A DNA stretch of 64,000 nt from positions 98,171 through 162,170 of the forward strand of contig JAAHFN010000005.1 of the NCBI GenBank assembly GCA_010672965.1, written 5' to 3'. Within the stretch, counting starts at the first letter, position 1, and the number at the start of each line of letters is the position of its first letter. This document shows positions 54,876 to 64,000 of this stretch, piece by piece. The translations under genes were made by a program, and so were the position numbers. The DNA is from Oscillatoria sp. SIO1A7 (GTDB lineage: Bacteria; Cyanobacteriota; Cyanobacteriia; Cyanobacteriales; Laspinemataceae). The notes beneath the pieces were generated by a model. It had not been told where the DNA came from and ran no database searches. It worked only from the letters and a program-made list of their open reading frames with translations.

Positions 54876-57800
54876 TTAATTGCTAATTGTTTCTGCCGTA
54901 ACTATGCGATCGCGTCCTTGAGCCTTTGCTTCTTGTAGGGCTAGCTCGGACGCCTCAATCAGAGCTTTTCCTGTCAAACCATGTTGGGGAAAGTAAGCCA
55001 AACCCAAAGAAATCGAGGGCGGATCGAGAATCTCCCCGCGCTCCTCTATTCGCAAATCCTTAACTGCCAATCGGATTTTATTGGCTCTATCTCTAATATC
55101 GCTCGGGTTTGATTCGGGCAAAATCAGGATAAATTTTTGCCCGCCGTAGCGACAAGCAATATCGCACGAGCGGATATTTTTTTGAAGCGAAGCGCCTAAG
55201 GCTTTGAGGAAGGTATCTCCGGCAATGTGGCCAAACTTATCGTTAAATAGCATGAAGCGATCGATGTCGATCGCTACGATACCCAAAGTTTGTTCGGTCG
55301 AGCTAGCGCGATGTAGCTCCCGTTCTAGAGACTCATCCAGATAACGGCGGTTAAACAATCCCGTCAAGGGGTCGCGAATGCTCTGATTTTGCATAGTTTC
55401 TCGTAGTTTTAAATTAGCTAAAGCTAAAGAAATATGTTCCGCAACCGCTACTGCCAAATGTTGTTTTGCTTCAGTTAAAGTTCCATTTTCCGGTGCCAGC
55501 AAGACTAGCAGCCCCAAGGTTTCGCCCTGAGCCATCATCGGCAGGCACAGAGATTTAGCAGAGGATGGAATACCGTGTAGGTGGGAGCAGCGCAAACCAG
55601 CCTGGGAAGCATCTACCCAATGGGCTCGACCCCGGCGCAGAGCCCAACATTCGTGGGGAGCGAATAGGGTTTCGCCAAGGGAAGAGGCAGAGGGGAAGGA
55701 GGAAGGGGGCAAGGGGGAAACACCCTCTCCCCTACTCCCTGCTCCCTGCTCCCCTGCCCCGAAAGTTCCCCCCTCCCCTGGTCCCCAAGTCTCCCCCTCC
55801 CCCCAAGTAGTAACTGCTTCTACTAGGTTGGTTGCTTCATTGATTAAAAAGATGCCTCCACAGGTACTGGGAAATAGAGGTTTTGCCAAAGAGGAGATCG
55901 CTTGATAAGCTTCTTCTACTGTCAAACAGGATTGCAGGAAATTGCTCATTTCTCCCAACAGAGTTATTTCCCGGTTGTGTTGTTTGAGTTCTGCGACCGA
56001 TAGAGTTAGCTTCTCATTCGCCGAGTGCAACTCCGATTCAACTCGCTTGCGGTCGGTGATATCGGTGGCAGTACCCAAAATCTGTTTTGGATCGCCTTCT
56101 TCGGTTCTCGCAAACACGATTTCCCGGCTATAGAGCCAGCGCCAAGAGCCGTTTTTATGTTTGACCCTATACTCGCTCTCTATAATATCCCCATCTAAAG
56201 CTCTATCGAATTGTTCCAGCCGTTCGGGTATAAGTGTAATATCCTCCGGATGCAAAATGTCTTTGAACAGATCGGAGTTCATATTTTGAATCTCTTCTGG
56301 AGAATAACCAATAATCTGAGCAATTTCGCGGTTGGCATAGATATTGCGCCCTTCTAATAGGTCGTCAATATACAAAATATTGGGAAGAGCTTCGGCCATC
56401 TGTTGGATAAACCGCTGTCGGTCTCGCAGGTCTTCCAAAGCTTTCTTTCGCTCTAGCTCTATTCTATCCGCCTCTATGAACTTGCCAATGCTTTGAGCCA
56501 TTAATTCAATTAGTTCCCGTTCGTAAGTCTCGAAATCTTTTGCTCTAGGCCGAGTCGAACAAAAATTGAGGGTGCCGTATATGCTGTTGCTGGCCAAAAT
56601 AGGCGTTCCAATATAAGATTCTATTTTGAAATTTTGATATATAGCTTCGTTTCTCATCTGCTTAATTTGACCGACTCTTTTATAGGCCACTGTTTTCTTT
56701 GTGTCGAGAAATTCACTACAATAATATTTTCCTAAATTCAACTGCTGACCTGCCTGGAAACCTAGATCGGACTGTACTGCCTGAATTGTATAAATATTGT
56801 CCTCAACTTGAGTAATCATTCCCGTAGGCATTTGGAAAATTTCACATCCTGCTTGCAGATAATCTGCAAGTAGATCTGCCAGATTATCGTACTTAGTGGT
56901 AGCGAGGCGATGGAGTTGTTTAAGATTAGAGGTAAAAGAAGCTAAGGCATTGGATTGGTTCAGCAATTCTGATTTGACCTCAAAGCTTTCTCGTTGGGCG
57001 CGAGCTTCTTTAATGGCTACAGAAAGGTAATCGCCGACATCTTGTAAAAGGGAAATCTCGTACTGGTTCCATTGGCGAGGAGAAGGGGCATGAAAGCACA
57101 ATAAGCCTGCCAACCCTTCCAAATCCTGCAAGGGTATTTCCAGGAGGGCTCGGGTGCCAGCGGCAACCAGAATATCGGAGAGGGGAGCTATCTGGGAATC
57201 TTGCAGGATGTCGCAGATAATCGTGGGCAAGCCTTTGTGTAATGCTTGCCAAATCTGTGGCGTCGCCGAAAGCTCGAATCCCATACCTTTGAAGGATGGC
57301 ATTTCTGGCGGTTCTAGGGAATCAAGCACTTTTCGATATCCCCGGTCGTCGATGGTGGAGTAGGAGACTCGCAGGCTGGGGAAATATTCGCTCACTCGTT
57401 TGAGACTGGTAGCAATGACTTGTTCTACGGACATTCCTGCAGCAATGCTAGTAGCGATACAATTGAGCAATTTAAGACGAGTTTGGTTTTCTTGCAGAGC
57501 CAGTTCCGCTTGTTTTTGTTTGCTGATATCCACCGCTATTCCTCTGAGCTTGCGAGGCTCGGCAGCTTCTATTACGACAGAAACGAGATTTCTAAACCAG
57601 ACGTAACTGCCGTCTGCGGCGATCGCTCGATATTCTAATTCGCAGTCTTCCAGATTTCTAGCTGCCTCCAGACATTTTGATACCGTTTTTTCTCGTTCTT
57701 CTGGATGAATGCAATTCTGCCAAAATTCTGGTTTTTCCAGCCAATCTGAAACGGGATATCCTAGCAATCTCTGCACTGTTTGACTGATAAACGAAAATCT

Positions 57801-59345
57801 TAAAGTGGGCAGTTCTGCTTGCCAGAGAATGCCGTCGATGTCGCGGACTAGGGCTTCATAATGATGCTGGGAGTTCGATAGTTCTTCTTCTGCCTGCACG
57901 CGGCCGGTAATGTCGTAGAAGACCCCGGCGATCGCTTCCTCCCCGTTAAAAACGAGAGGCTGGATAGAAGCCATCACCCAGAAGAGGGTGCCGTCTGCTT
58001 TTTTGGCTCGCACTTCATAGTTATAGATAAAGCCAGTTTTGGCCAATTGCTCCAGCAAAGTCTGTCGGTCTGCTCTGTCATAATAAAAGTCTGGGCTTGG
58101 CCGACCGATCATGTTTTCAATGTCCAAACCAAAAATCTCGCCTAGCTGCCGATTGCCATATAGGATCGTGCCATCACTTTTACGGCTGATAACTAACGGT
58201 AGGGGAATGGCAAGGGCGATCGCTCGAAACCGCTCTTCGCTCTGCAACAGCTCTTGGGAGACCACCTCCCGCGCTGCCATCTCTTTTTCCAGTTCTTGAT
58301 TAGTACCAGTTATAGACTCAATTAGTTTTGTTTTTTCTTTAGATATCCGAGCAGACTTTTGCGCCAAGCGAACTGCCAAGGCTAGCAAAATAGCCATTGC
58401 ACTTCCGGCTCCGAGGACAACTTCGGGAAGAGGCGATTTTTCCACTGCCAGCAATGAGGGGGCGGGCAATACCTTGATGCACCAAGTTACTCCATAAATA
58501 TTAATTTCTTCTTGTTTCGTCCATTGGGAATAAATTTGCGATCGCAACTCGTCCAACCCTAATAATTTATCTTGGCTTTTTGCCAGCTCTAACCAATTGC
58601 GCTGGTAGATTAATTCTTTTCCATCTAAAATAGATATAGCATATCCCTGGGTAATATTTTCATGCATAATAGTATCGAACAAACTCTCTGCATTAAAAAC
58701 CCCGAGAATAAAACCATCGAATTTCCCCTCGGGAAACAAGGGCACATAAACCAGAAATCCTTTACCTCCCTGCACCAGATCGATCGGGTGGGTCATTACT
58801 ATTTCACGCTGGTCCCTTGCTGCTTCCAGTGCCTGTCTGCGTCGTTCCTCAAAGGCAAGATTTAGATTTAGAGCCTCTTGATTTCCCGCTATTGGCTCTA
58901 TCCAGCGGACGTGAAATGAAGAATCGACCCATTCTATAGCTTGATAGCCGCCAAAATCTTGTAGATAAAGGGCCGCTTCTGCGCGCCAATGCTCGTAAGG
59001 AGGCTTTTGCTGCCTCTCCCACCGCTTGGCCATGCGTACTAGAGCTAGGATTCGCTCTTGCATGCGATCGCTGAGTTCTATTTTGACGCTCGCTGCTTCT
59101 AATTCAGTCTTGCGTTCTATTTGAGCGGTTTGCTGGCTTACCAAGGCTCGCCATAGGAACACTGTCACCGCAAGAACGCAGGCACCAACAGCAATGGGTA
59201 GAAACAGCGCTGGTTTTGCCTGGGAGCGAGAAACCTTTGCACTGTCGCCTCGGACAATCCCAGTAGCGGGATAGTCCAGGGTTTCGATGCGATCTGCTTC
59301 TATGCGGGAAGTAATCTCCTGACTTTTGTCTCTATCTTTGACCAA
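54876..59345 (-). CDS. giant sensor protein: CHASE-PAS-PAS-GAF-GAF-PAS-GAF-degenerate GGDEF
   Basis: 1489 residues. Membrane helix ~46-67, an extracytoplasmic CHASE domain (~75-295: GGYQAIEWVDSSFHVRWIEP, THPIDLVQGGKGFLVYVPLF), second helix ~309-330, then PAS (~365-490), PAS (~500-615), GAF (~630-785), GAF (~815-965), PAS (~980-1100), GAF (~1125-1300) and GGDEF (~1315-1485). The cyclase domain keeps DPLTGLFNRRYLDESL and an RSCD inhibitory site, but the catalytic motif reads GGQKF, lacking both acidic residues, so cyclase activity is doubtful; it may only bind GTP or c-di-GMP. The only start in frame near the first helix is TTG at 59345. Paralogous to the next gene. Confidence 0.88.
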   Translation of the reverse strand: MVKDRDKSQEITSRIEADRIETLDYPATGIVRGDSAKVSRSQAKPALFLPIAVGACVLAVTVFLWRALVSQQTAQIERKTELEAASVKIELSDRMQERILALVRMAKRWERQQKPPYEHWRAEAALYLQDFGGYQAIEWVDSSFHVRWIEPIAGNQEALNLNLAFEERRRQALEAARDQREIVMTHPIDLVQGGKGFLVYVPLFPEGKFDGFILGVFNAESLFDTIMHENITQGYAISILDGKELIYQRNWLELAKSQDKLLGLDELRSQIYSQWTKQEEINIYGVTWCIKVLPAPSLLAVEKSPLPEVVLGAGSAMAILLALAVRLAQKSARISKEKTKLIESITGTNQELEKEMAAREVVSQELLQSEERFRAIALAIPLPLVISRKSDGTILYGNRQLGEIFGLDIENMIGRPSPDFYYDRADRQTLLEQLAKTGFIYNYEVRAKKADGTLFWVMASIQPLVFNGEEAIAGVFYDITGRVQAEEELSNSQHHYEALVRDIDGILWQAELPTLRFSFISQTVQRLLGYPVSDWLEKPEFWQNCIHPEEREKTVSKCLEAARNLEDCELEYRAIAADGSYVWFRNLVSVVIEAAEPRKLRGIAVDISKQKQAELALQENQTRLKLLNCIATSIAAGMSVEQVIATSLKRVSEYFPSLRVSYSTIDDRGYRKVLDSLEPPEMPSFKGMGFELSATPQIWQALHKGLPTIICDILQDSQIAPLSDILVAAGTRALLEIPLQDLEGLAGLLCFHAPSPRQWNQYEISLLQDVGDYLSVAIKEARAQRESFEVKSELLNQSNALASFTSNLKQLHRLATTKYDNLADLLADYLQAGCEIFQMPTGMITQVEDNIYTIQAVQSDLGFQAGQQLNLGKYYCSEFLDTKKTVAYKRVGQIKQMRNEAIYQNFKIESYIGTPILASNSIYGTLNFCSTRPRAKDFETYERELIELMAQSIGKFIEADRIELERKKALEDLRDRQRFIQQMAEALPNILYIDDLLEGRNIYANREIAQIIGYSPEEIQNMNSDLFKDILHPEDITLIPERLEQFDRALDGDIIESEYRVKHKNGSWRWLYSREIVFARTEEGDPKQILGTATDITDRKRVESELHSANEKLTLSVAELKQHNREITLLGEMSNFLQSCLTVEEAYQAISSLAKPLFPSTCGGIFLINEATNLVEAVTTWGEGETWGPGEGGTFGAGEQGAGSRGEGVSPLPPSSFPSASSLGETLFAPHECWALRRGRAHWVDASQAGLRCSHLHGIPSSAKSLCLPMMAQGETLGLLVLLAPENGTLTEAKQHLAVAVAEHISLALANLKLRETMQNQSIRDPLTGLFNRRYLDESLERELHRASSTEQTLGIVAIDIDRFMLFNDKFGHIAGDTFLKALGASLQKNIRSCDIACRYGGQKFILILPESNPSDIRDRANKIRLAVKDLRIEERGEILDPPSISLGLAYFPQHGLTGKALIEASELALQEAKAQGRDRIVTAETISN
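55675..55805 (-). repeat. in-frame STRR inside the last GAF domain
   Basis: Runs of CTCCCTG/CTCCCCTG units encode GAGEQGAGSRGEG and neighbouring Gly/Glu/Pro-rich residues between TTWG and LFAPHECWALRRG, splitting the GAF domain. Absent at this point in the paralogue. Confidence 0.75.
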
Positions 59346-59536
59346 AACCTAGATTGCGCTATGAGCGTTTACTCCAGAAAATTATATCATTTTTCCCCAT
59401 TTTCCGTAATTTATGAGATAAATCTCCCACAATCCCAAATCCTATTAAAGTTACTTTAATGGGTCGTTGCAAATCTTCGCAAAACCTCAAATTTCTATAA
59501 GCAATGCCAATGGGTGGGGTAGTTTATCAGGGTTTA

Positions 59537-62500
59537 TCAGGCCACGACTACGCGATCGCGCCCCTCGCTCTTGGCCCGGTAGAGCGCCGCATCAGCGGCT
59601 TGAATCGCTGCCTCCCCAGTTAAGCCATGTTCGGGGAAACAAGCAACGCCTAAAGAGATAGAAATAGCACCGAGCAGTTCCCCTCGATACTGCACCTGAA
59701 GCTCCTTGACTGCCGCACGGATTTGCGAAGCGCGCTTCTGGGTATCCGCCAAATTCGATTCGGGTAAAATCAGAGTTAACTCTTCCCCGCCGTAGCGACA
59801 GGCGATATCGGAGGCACGGATACTTTTTTGCAATAAAGCTCCCAATTCTCTAAGGACTACATCCCCGGCTTTATGACCGAAGGTATCGTTAAAGCGCTTG
59901 AAGTAGTCTATGTCAATCATAATTATGCCCACAGATTGATGGTTGCGCTTGGCACGGTGCAACTCTCGTTGCAGCGACTCTTCGAGATAGCGCCGATTAA
60001 ATAATCCCGTCAGCGGATCGCGAATGCTCTGATTGCGAAGGGTTTCGCGCAGTTTTAAATTAGCTAAAGCCAAGGCAATATGTTCGGCAACAGCGATCGC
60101 CAGCCTTTGCTTGGACTCAGACAGTTGCCCAGCTTCTTCGGTACATAAGTAAAGCAGTCCCAGAGTCTCTCCCTGAGCCATCATTGGTACGCAAAGGGAT
60201 TCTTGGAAGGCAGGATATTGGGAATTGGGCCCTATGCCCTCCGGGCAGGCTTCGCCTACGACAGGCTCAGGAGGGAATTGGGAATTGGGAATTGGGTGTT
60301 GTCCGTCCTGAGCCTTTCGTTGGGCCCCCTTGTCTCCTTGTCCATCCTGAGCCGGTGCTTGGGTCCCCTTGTCCCCTTGTCCCCTTGTCTCCTTGTCTCC
60401 TTGTCTCCTTGTCTCCTTGTCTCCTTGTCCCCATGTCCGTCCTGAGCCGGTGCTTGGGTCCCCTTGTACCCTTGTCCCCTTGTCTCCTTGTCTCCTTGTC
60501 CCCTTGTCTCCTTGTCCCCTTGTCCGTCCTGAGCCGGTCGTTGGGTCCCCTTGTCTCCTTGTCTCCTTGTCTCCTTGTCCGTCCTGAGCCGTTGCTTGGG
60601 TCCCCATGTCCCCATGTCCCTGCAAGCCCTGCTTAAGATGCTGGCAATGCAAGCCCTGGTTGCTAGCGTCAACCCAATGGGCTCGCCCCCGCCGCAGAGC
60701 CCAACATTCGTTCGGGGCAAATAAAGGAGAGCCGATAGAGGAAGTGCCCCAAGTAGAGACTGCTTCCAGGAGATGATTTGAGTTTTTGGTTAAAAAGATA
60801 GCACCGGAACTGTTGGGAAATATAGGGCGAACTAGAGTGGCGATCGCCTGGTAAGCTTCTTCAACAGTCAGACATGATTGCAGGAAATTGCCAACTTCCC
60901 CCAGCAGGGTAATTTCCTGGTTGTACTGTTTAAGTTCTTTGACTGAAGCGGTCAGTTTCTCATTAGCTGAATGCAGTTCCTCTTCAACGCGCTTGCGATC
61001 GGTGATATCAGTAGCGGTACCCAGCACTTGCTTTGGCCGCCCGTCTTCGTTTCTGGCAAATAAGATTTCTCGGCTATACATCCAGTGCCAGCGCCCCTTG
61101 TTGTCTTGCAGTCGGTATTCAATATCTATAATATCCCCATCCAAGGCTCGATTGAATCGCTTCAGGTTTTCAGAGACTCTTGGCAAATCCTCTGGATGCA
61201 TAATTATGGCGAACAGCTCCGAACCCATTTTTTCCACCTCTTCGGGAGAATAACCGAGAATCTCGACTACTTCTCTATTAGCATAGACATTGCGTCGTTC
61301 TTCTAAGTCGTAAATATACAAAAGATTGGGAATCGTTCCGGCAATTTTTTCTATAAATCGCTGGCTCTCTTGAAGAGATGCAATTAAGTTATTTTTTTCT
61401 GCTTCTTCTTGCTTGCGACTGGTAATGTCGCGCACGATGCTGAGAACTTCATCGGCATTAATAGCAACTATCCGGTCTTCGTAATCTCGTAATTCACCAT
61501 CTTCAAAAATCTGGTACTCGAAAACTTGCGGTTCTCCAGTCGAGACTGCTTTTTGTATATAGTGCATCCCCATTTCGGTCAATGTCTCAGGCATAATTTC
61601 GGATAAATTTTTACCCAAAAAGTTCTCTGGAGCCAGCAGAGCCTCAAACTCTTTCGCTGGTTTAAAGTCCAGAAAAGTCCCATCTTGACGGATCCGAAGT
61701 ATTAAATCTGGAATAGCTTCTAGCAAGGCGCTATTGGTGGCTTCGCTTTGCCGCAAAGCCTCCGACTTTTGTTGGCGATCGGTAATATCTTCGGCAATTC
61801 CCACGAAGCGATAGAATTCTCCTAAAGCATTCTTAACTGGAAAAGACCTTGCCCGAATCCAGCGCAGGGAGCCATCCGGTCGGATAATGCGATATTCTTG
61901 GTCAAAGGTGGTTTTATTGCGAATCTGCTCGTCGAAGGCAGCGGCGGCTCGCTGGCGATCCAGAGGATGGATGGATTCCAGCCAGGAGCGAGGGTTCCGA
62001 TACAGGCTCTCGCAGGTACGACCCCAGACGAGTTCGTAGGCAGGACTAATGTAAATCGTTTCTTCTCCGGTAATGGAGATAGTGAAAAAGACTTCGCGAA
62101 TTGTTTCCGCGATTTGGCGAAACCTTTCTTCGCTCTCGCGCAAAGCAGAAAGAGCCTGCTGCCGCTCGGTAATGTCCCTATTGCTCGCTCGGCGGCCGAG
62201 AAAGCGTCCGTCATCGGCAAAGACCGATTGACAGACATGGGAGAGCCAGCGCACTTCGCCGCTTTTAGTAATGATGCGGAAGTCGATAGCAGAAACTCTC
62301 TCTTCCACCTCGCGAGCGCAGTCGTGTTTGGCCAAAATTTCTAAATCCTCGGGATGCACGATCGCCTTCAATAGCTCGGGATTGCTGAAAAATTCTGCAG
62401 CGGAATAGCCGGTGATGCGATCGCAGGACGGAGAAGTATAGATAAATTTGCCATCTTCCCCGAGCCAATACTCCCAATCGTAAGTAAAGTTTGCCACCGT

Positions 62501-64000
62501 GCGAAACCGCTCCTCGCTTTCTCGCAGAGCATTATCCGCTTCCCTGCGCTCGGTGATATCCCGCAAAATAGCAGTAAATATTTTTTTATCCCCCAACTTC
62601 AACTGAGAAATCGAGGCTTCAGCGGGGAATTGTCTGCCGTCCTTGCACCGTCCGAACAATTCTTTGCTATCTCCCATATTGGGAGCGGTACTGGAAGATT
62701 GCCCAAATTCCCTAATATGTTTCTGGTGAAAGGCAAAGCCTTCCGGCAGCAGAATATCGATATTTTGACCCAGTACCTCCTCTGCCTCGTAGCCAAACAT
62801 TTTTTCTGCCCCTTTGTTAAACAGATTAATTGTTTGAGTTTCATCCACCGAGATAATAGCATCGTCGGCATTGTCCAGAATACCGGCCAGACGAGCTTGG
62901 CTTTGCAGCAGCGCCTCCTCTAGTTCCGCTCTCAGGTTGATTTCCGCTAGCAGTTTTTGATTTACTTTTTTCAGTTGTCCAGCACGTTCTTCCACCAATT
63001 CTTCTAAGTGCTGGCGATATTCTTGCAAATCTTTTTGTACTTGCTTGCGATCGCTAATGTCGCGACCTTCACAGATTAACAGAACCACTTGCCCTGCCTC
63101 GTTCTTGACCGGCTTGATGGAAAAATCTAGGGTTGCTGATAAGGGCTGTCGGCTGTCCGCTTTCCGCTGTCGACTTTCGGCTGAAGTCTTGCTTTCCCCT
63201 ATAGCTTTTTGTCCCGCAAGGATCTCAATTTCGTCGCGTACTAACTCTCCCTTAGCTGCACGGTCAACGGCCTCTTGCAATTGGGAAGAGGCAGGGGGGA
63301 AGGGGGAGGGAGGCAAGGGGGAAGTTTGCTGCTCCCCTGCTCCCTGCTCCCCTGCTCCCTGCTTCCCTGCTCCCTGCTCCCTTGCTCCGTGCTCCCCTGC
63401 TCCGTGCTCCCCTGCTCCGTGCTCCCCTGCTCCCCGATCGCTGCTCCCCTGCTCCCCTGCTCCCTGCTCCCCTGCTCCCTGCTCCTCTTTCCACCAAGGC
63501 ATCTGCGCCAAGGAACGGCCTTTGACCTCTGACAACTCGTATCCGGTAAAGTCCAAAGCCGTTTGGTTTATTTCTAAAATCGTGCCATCGGGTTCTAGCA
63601 AAATCATAAATTGGAAGGTCTGATGGAAAATGACGCGGAAGCGCCGATCGCTTTCCCGAAATGCCGCCTGTGCTGCTACTTTATCTTTTTGCGCTCTAGA
63701 TTCTTTTATGGCGATCGCTAGATATTCGCCAATCTGCGCTAGGGTGGCAATCTCATAAGCACTCCATTGCCTTGGTTCTATAGCTTCCAACCAGAGCAGA
63801 CCCCTCAGCTGCAAGCCACCTTTTGCATCGGTATCTCGCAAGGGCACCGCCAGCAGGGCTCCAGTTCTCTTATCCCATAGCCGATTGCCTAAAGGCACCG
63901 CAGCTTCCTTGGCAATATTGTTGGCAATAATAATCTCGCCTTCATGCAGTTGTTCCAAAGCACCTGGTTCTATATCTAGGTTAAATTCTAACCCGGTAAT
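59537..64000 (-). CDS. giant multi-PAS/GAF diguanylate cyclase, 5' end outside the window
   Basis: At least 1487 residues; the frame is open to base 64000 and begins inside a GAF domain. Order from there: GAF remainder, PAS (split by a 15-bp-unit STRR), PAS (ILDNADDAIISVDETQTINL), PAS (FTYDWEYWLGEDGKFIYTSP), PAS (TIREVFFTISITGEETIYIS), PAS (IPDLILRIRQDGTFLD), PAS (NLLYIYDLEERRNVYANRE), GAF (split by a large 8-bp-unit STRR), GGDEF (SIRDPLTGLFNRRYLEESLQ, IMIDIDYFKRFNDTFGHKAG). The active site reads GGEEL rather than GGEEF with an RASD inhibitory site; both acidic residues remain, so activity is plausible. No EAL domain. The last ~500 residues parallel the neighbouring giant sensor. Confidence 0.88.
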   Translation of the reverse strand: MTGLEFNLDIEPGALEQLHEGEIIIANNIAKEAAVPLGNRLWDKRTGALLAVPLRDTDAKGGLQLRGLLWLEAIEPRQWSAYEIATLAQIGEYLAIAIKESRAQKDKVAAQAAFRESDRRFRVIFHQTFQFMILLEPDGTILEINQTALDFTGYELSEVKGRSLAQMPWWKEEQGAGEQGAGEQGSSDRGAGEHGAGEHGAGEHGAREQGAGKQGAGEQGAGEQQTSPLPPSPFPPASSQLQEAVDRAAKGELVRDEIEILAGQKAIGESKTSAESRQRKADSRQPLSATLDFSIKPVKNEAGQVVLLICEGRDISDRKQVQKDLQEYRQHLEELVEERAGQLKKVNQKLLAEINLRAELEEALLQSQARLAGILDNADDAIISVDETQTINLFNKGAEKMFGYEAEEVLGQNIDILLPEGFAFHQKHIREFGQSSSTAPNMGDSKELFGRCKDGRQFPAEASISQLKLGDKKIFTAILRDITERREADNALRESEERFRTVANFTYDWEYWLGEDGKFIYTSPSCDRITGYSAAEFFSNPELLKAIVHPEDLEILAKHDCAREVEERVSAIDFRIITKSGEVRWLSHVCQSVFADDGRFLGRRASNRDITERQQALSALRESEERFRQIAETIREVFFTISITGEETIYISPAYELVWGRTCESLYRNPRSWLESIHPLDRQRAAAAFDEQIRNKTTFDQEYRIIRPDGSLRWIRARSFPVKNALGEFYRFVGIAEDITDRQQKSEALRQSEATNSALLEAIPDLILRIRQDGTFLDFKPAKEFEALLAPENFLGKNLSEIMPETLTEMGMHYIQKAVSTGEPQVFEYQIFEDGELRDYEDRIVAINADEVLSIVRDITSRKQEEAEKNNLIASLQESQRFIEKIAGTIPNLLYIYDLEERRNVYANREVVEILGYSPEEVEKMGSELFAIIMHPEDLPRVSENLKRFNRALDGDIIDIEYRLQDNKGRWHWMYSREILFARNEDGRPKQVLGTATDITDRKRVEEELHSANEKLTASVKELKQYNQEITLLGEVGNFLQSCLTVEEAYQAIATLVRPIFPNSSGAIFLTKNSNHLLEAVSTWGTSSIGSPLFAPNECWALRRGRAHWVDASNQGLHCQHLKQGLQGHGDMGTQATAQDGQGDKETRRQGDPTTGSGRTRGQGDKGTRRQGDKGTRVQGDPSTGSGRTWGQGDKETRRQGDKETRGQGDKGTQAPAQDGQGDKGAQRKAQDGQHPIPNSQFPPEPVVGEACPEGIGPNSQYPAFQESLCVPMMAQGETLGLLYLCTEEAGQLSESKQRLAIAVAEHIALALANLKLRETLRNQSIRDPLTGLFNRRYLEESLQRELHRAKRNHQSVGIIMIDIDYFKRFNDTFGHKAGDVVLRELGALLQKSIRASDIACRYGGEELTLILPESNLADTQKRASQIRAAVKELQVQYRGELLGAISISLGVACFPEHGLTGEAAIQAADAALYRAKSEGRDRVVVA
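60190..60650 (-). repeat. large in-frame STRR (GGAGACAA octamer) inside the GAF domain
   Basis: About 450 bp of imperfect CTTGTCTC/CTTGTCCC octamers with interspersed GTCCTGAGCCGG units, encoding the 8-residue period GDKETRRQ. Located between CQHLK and SLCVPMMAQG of the C-terminal GAF domain. Because 8 is not a multiple of 3, codon phase rotates each unit, yet the whole tract has no stop and keeps frame. Confidence 0.85.
63285..63495 (-). repeat. in-frame 15-bp STRR encoding GAGEQ/GAGEH
   Basis: Alternating GCTCCCT and GCTCCCCT units (7+8 bp) make a 15-bp period that encodes five residues, about eleven copies with GAGEH, GSSDR and GAREQ variants, inserted between MPWWKEEQ and LQEAVDRAAKGE of a PAS domain. 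Confidence 0.85.

Noticed and set aside
60184-60720. plus-strand 150-codon frame and alternative minus frames over the octamer array
   Set aside because: Octamer repeats without stop codons open all frames; only the frame continuous with the GAF/GGDEF protein is supported.
54876-64000. The two giant sensors as one gene split by a frameshift
   Set aside because: Each has its own C-terminal GGDEF and a stop, and they are paralogous side by side with a 191-bp gap.

Overview
The window looks like chromosomal DNA of a cyanobacterium, probably a filamentous (Oscillatoriales-like) species. Direct evidence is the very high density of the HIP1 octamer GCGATCGC, the heptamer/octamer short tandem repeats typical of filamentous cyanobacteria, and the gene content: chlL and chlN for dark protochlorophyllide reduction, menB for phylloquinone, a cruF/cruG-type myxoxanthophyll locus, DUF928 secreted proteins, and huge PAS/GAF/GGDEF sensors. 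The family-level placement is inference. No rRNA, tRNA, CRISPR array, complete IS or prophage was seen.

Layout. 1-3.1 kb: two paralogous TPR proteins. 3.2-7.9 kb (minus strand): two FAD monooxygenases followed by two tandem class I methyltransferases. 8.4-13 kb: a small conserved protein, then (minus strand) cruF and two paralogous GT2 glycosyltransferases with a 261-bp MITE-like element between them. 13-17.5 kb: a long disordered protein, a Cys-rich conserved small protein, a repeat-filled gap and menB. 17.7-21 kb: an NagX-like acyltransferase and a multicopper oxidase. 21.8-25.5 kb: chlL - DUF5331 protein with nine 16-residue acidic repeats - chlN. 25.9-29.1 kb: a compact three-gene operon (DUF262, DUF3696 AAA ATPase, unknown protein with RelE-like tail) that has the shape of a defence or toxin module. 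29.2-32.7 kb: a HicB-like gene, the remains of a ZnuA-type metal-binding protein gene, and a bufferin-like operon (BufA precursor, BufB/DUF692, BufC/DUF2063). 33-39.4 kb: a membrane protein, uvrC and three tandem DUF928 genes. 39.7-47.1 kb: VOC protein, unknown, galU-like, sixA, citrate synthase, a conserved membrane-anchored protein and an HAD phosphatase. 47.1-51.7 kb: a hybrid histidine kinase, a broken small gene, an FHA protein and a GGDEF gene broken by a 4-bp duplication. 52.7-54.8 kb: a permease/TIGR03943 pair. 54.9-64 kb: two giant paralogous PAS/GAF/GGDEF proteins, the second running off the window.

The intergenic space is dominated by at least six families of small elements with terminal inverted repeats, present in 2-10 copies each, some nested, some supplying stop or start codons of neighbouring genes. 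Short tandem repeats have also expanded inside coding regions, always keeping frame.

The most promising systems are the bufferin-like copper-peptide operon (rarely considered in cyanobacteria) and the DUF262/DUF3696/unknown triad. The clearest examples of genome decay are the GGTA duplication placed just before the GGEEF catalytic motif at 50.8 kb and the znuA-like remnant at 30.0-30.2 kb.
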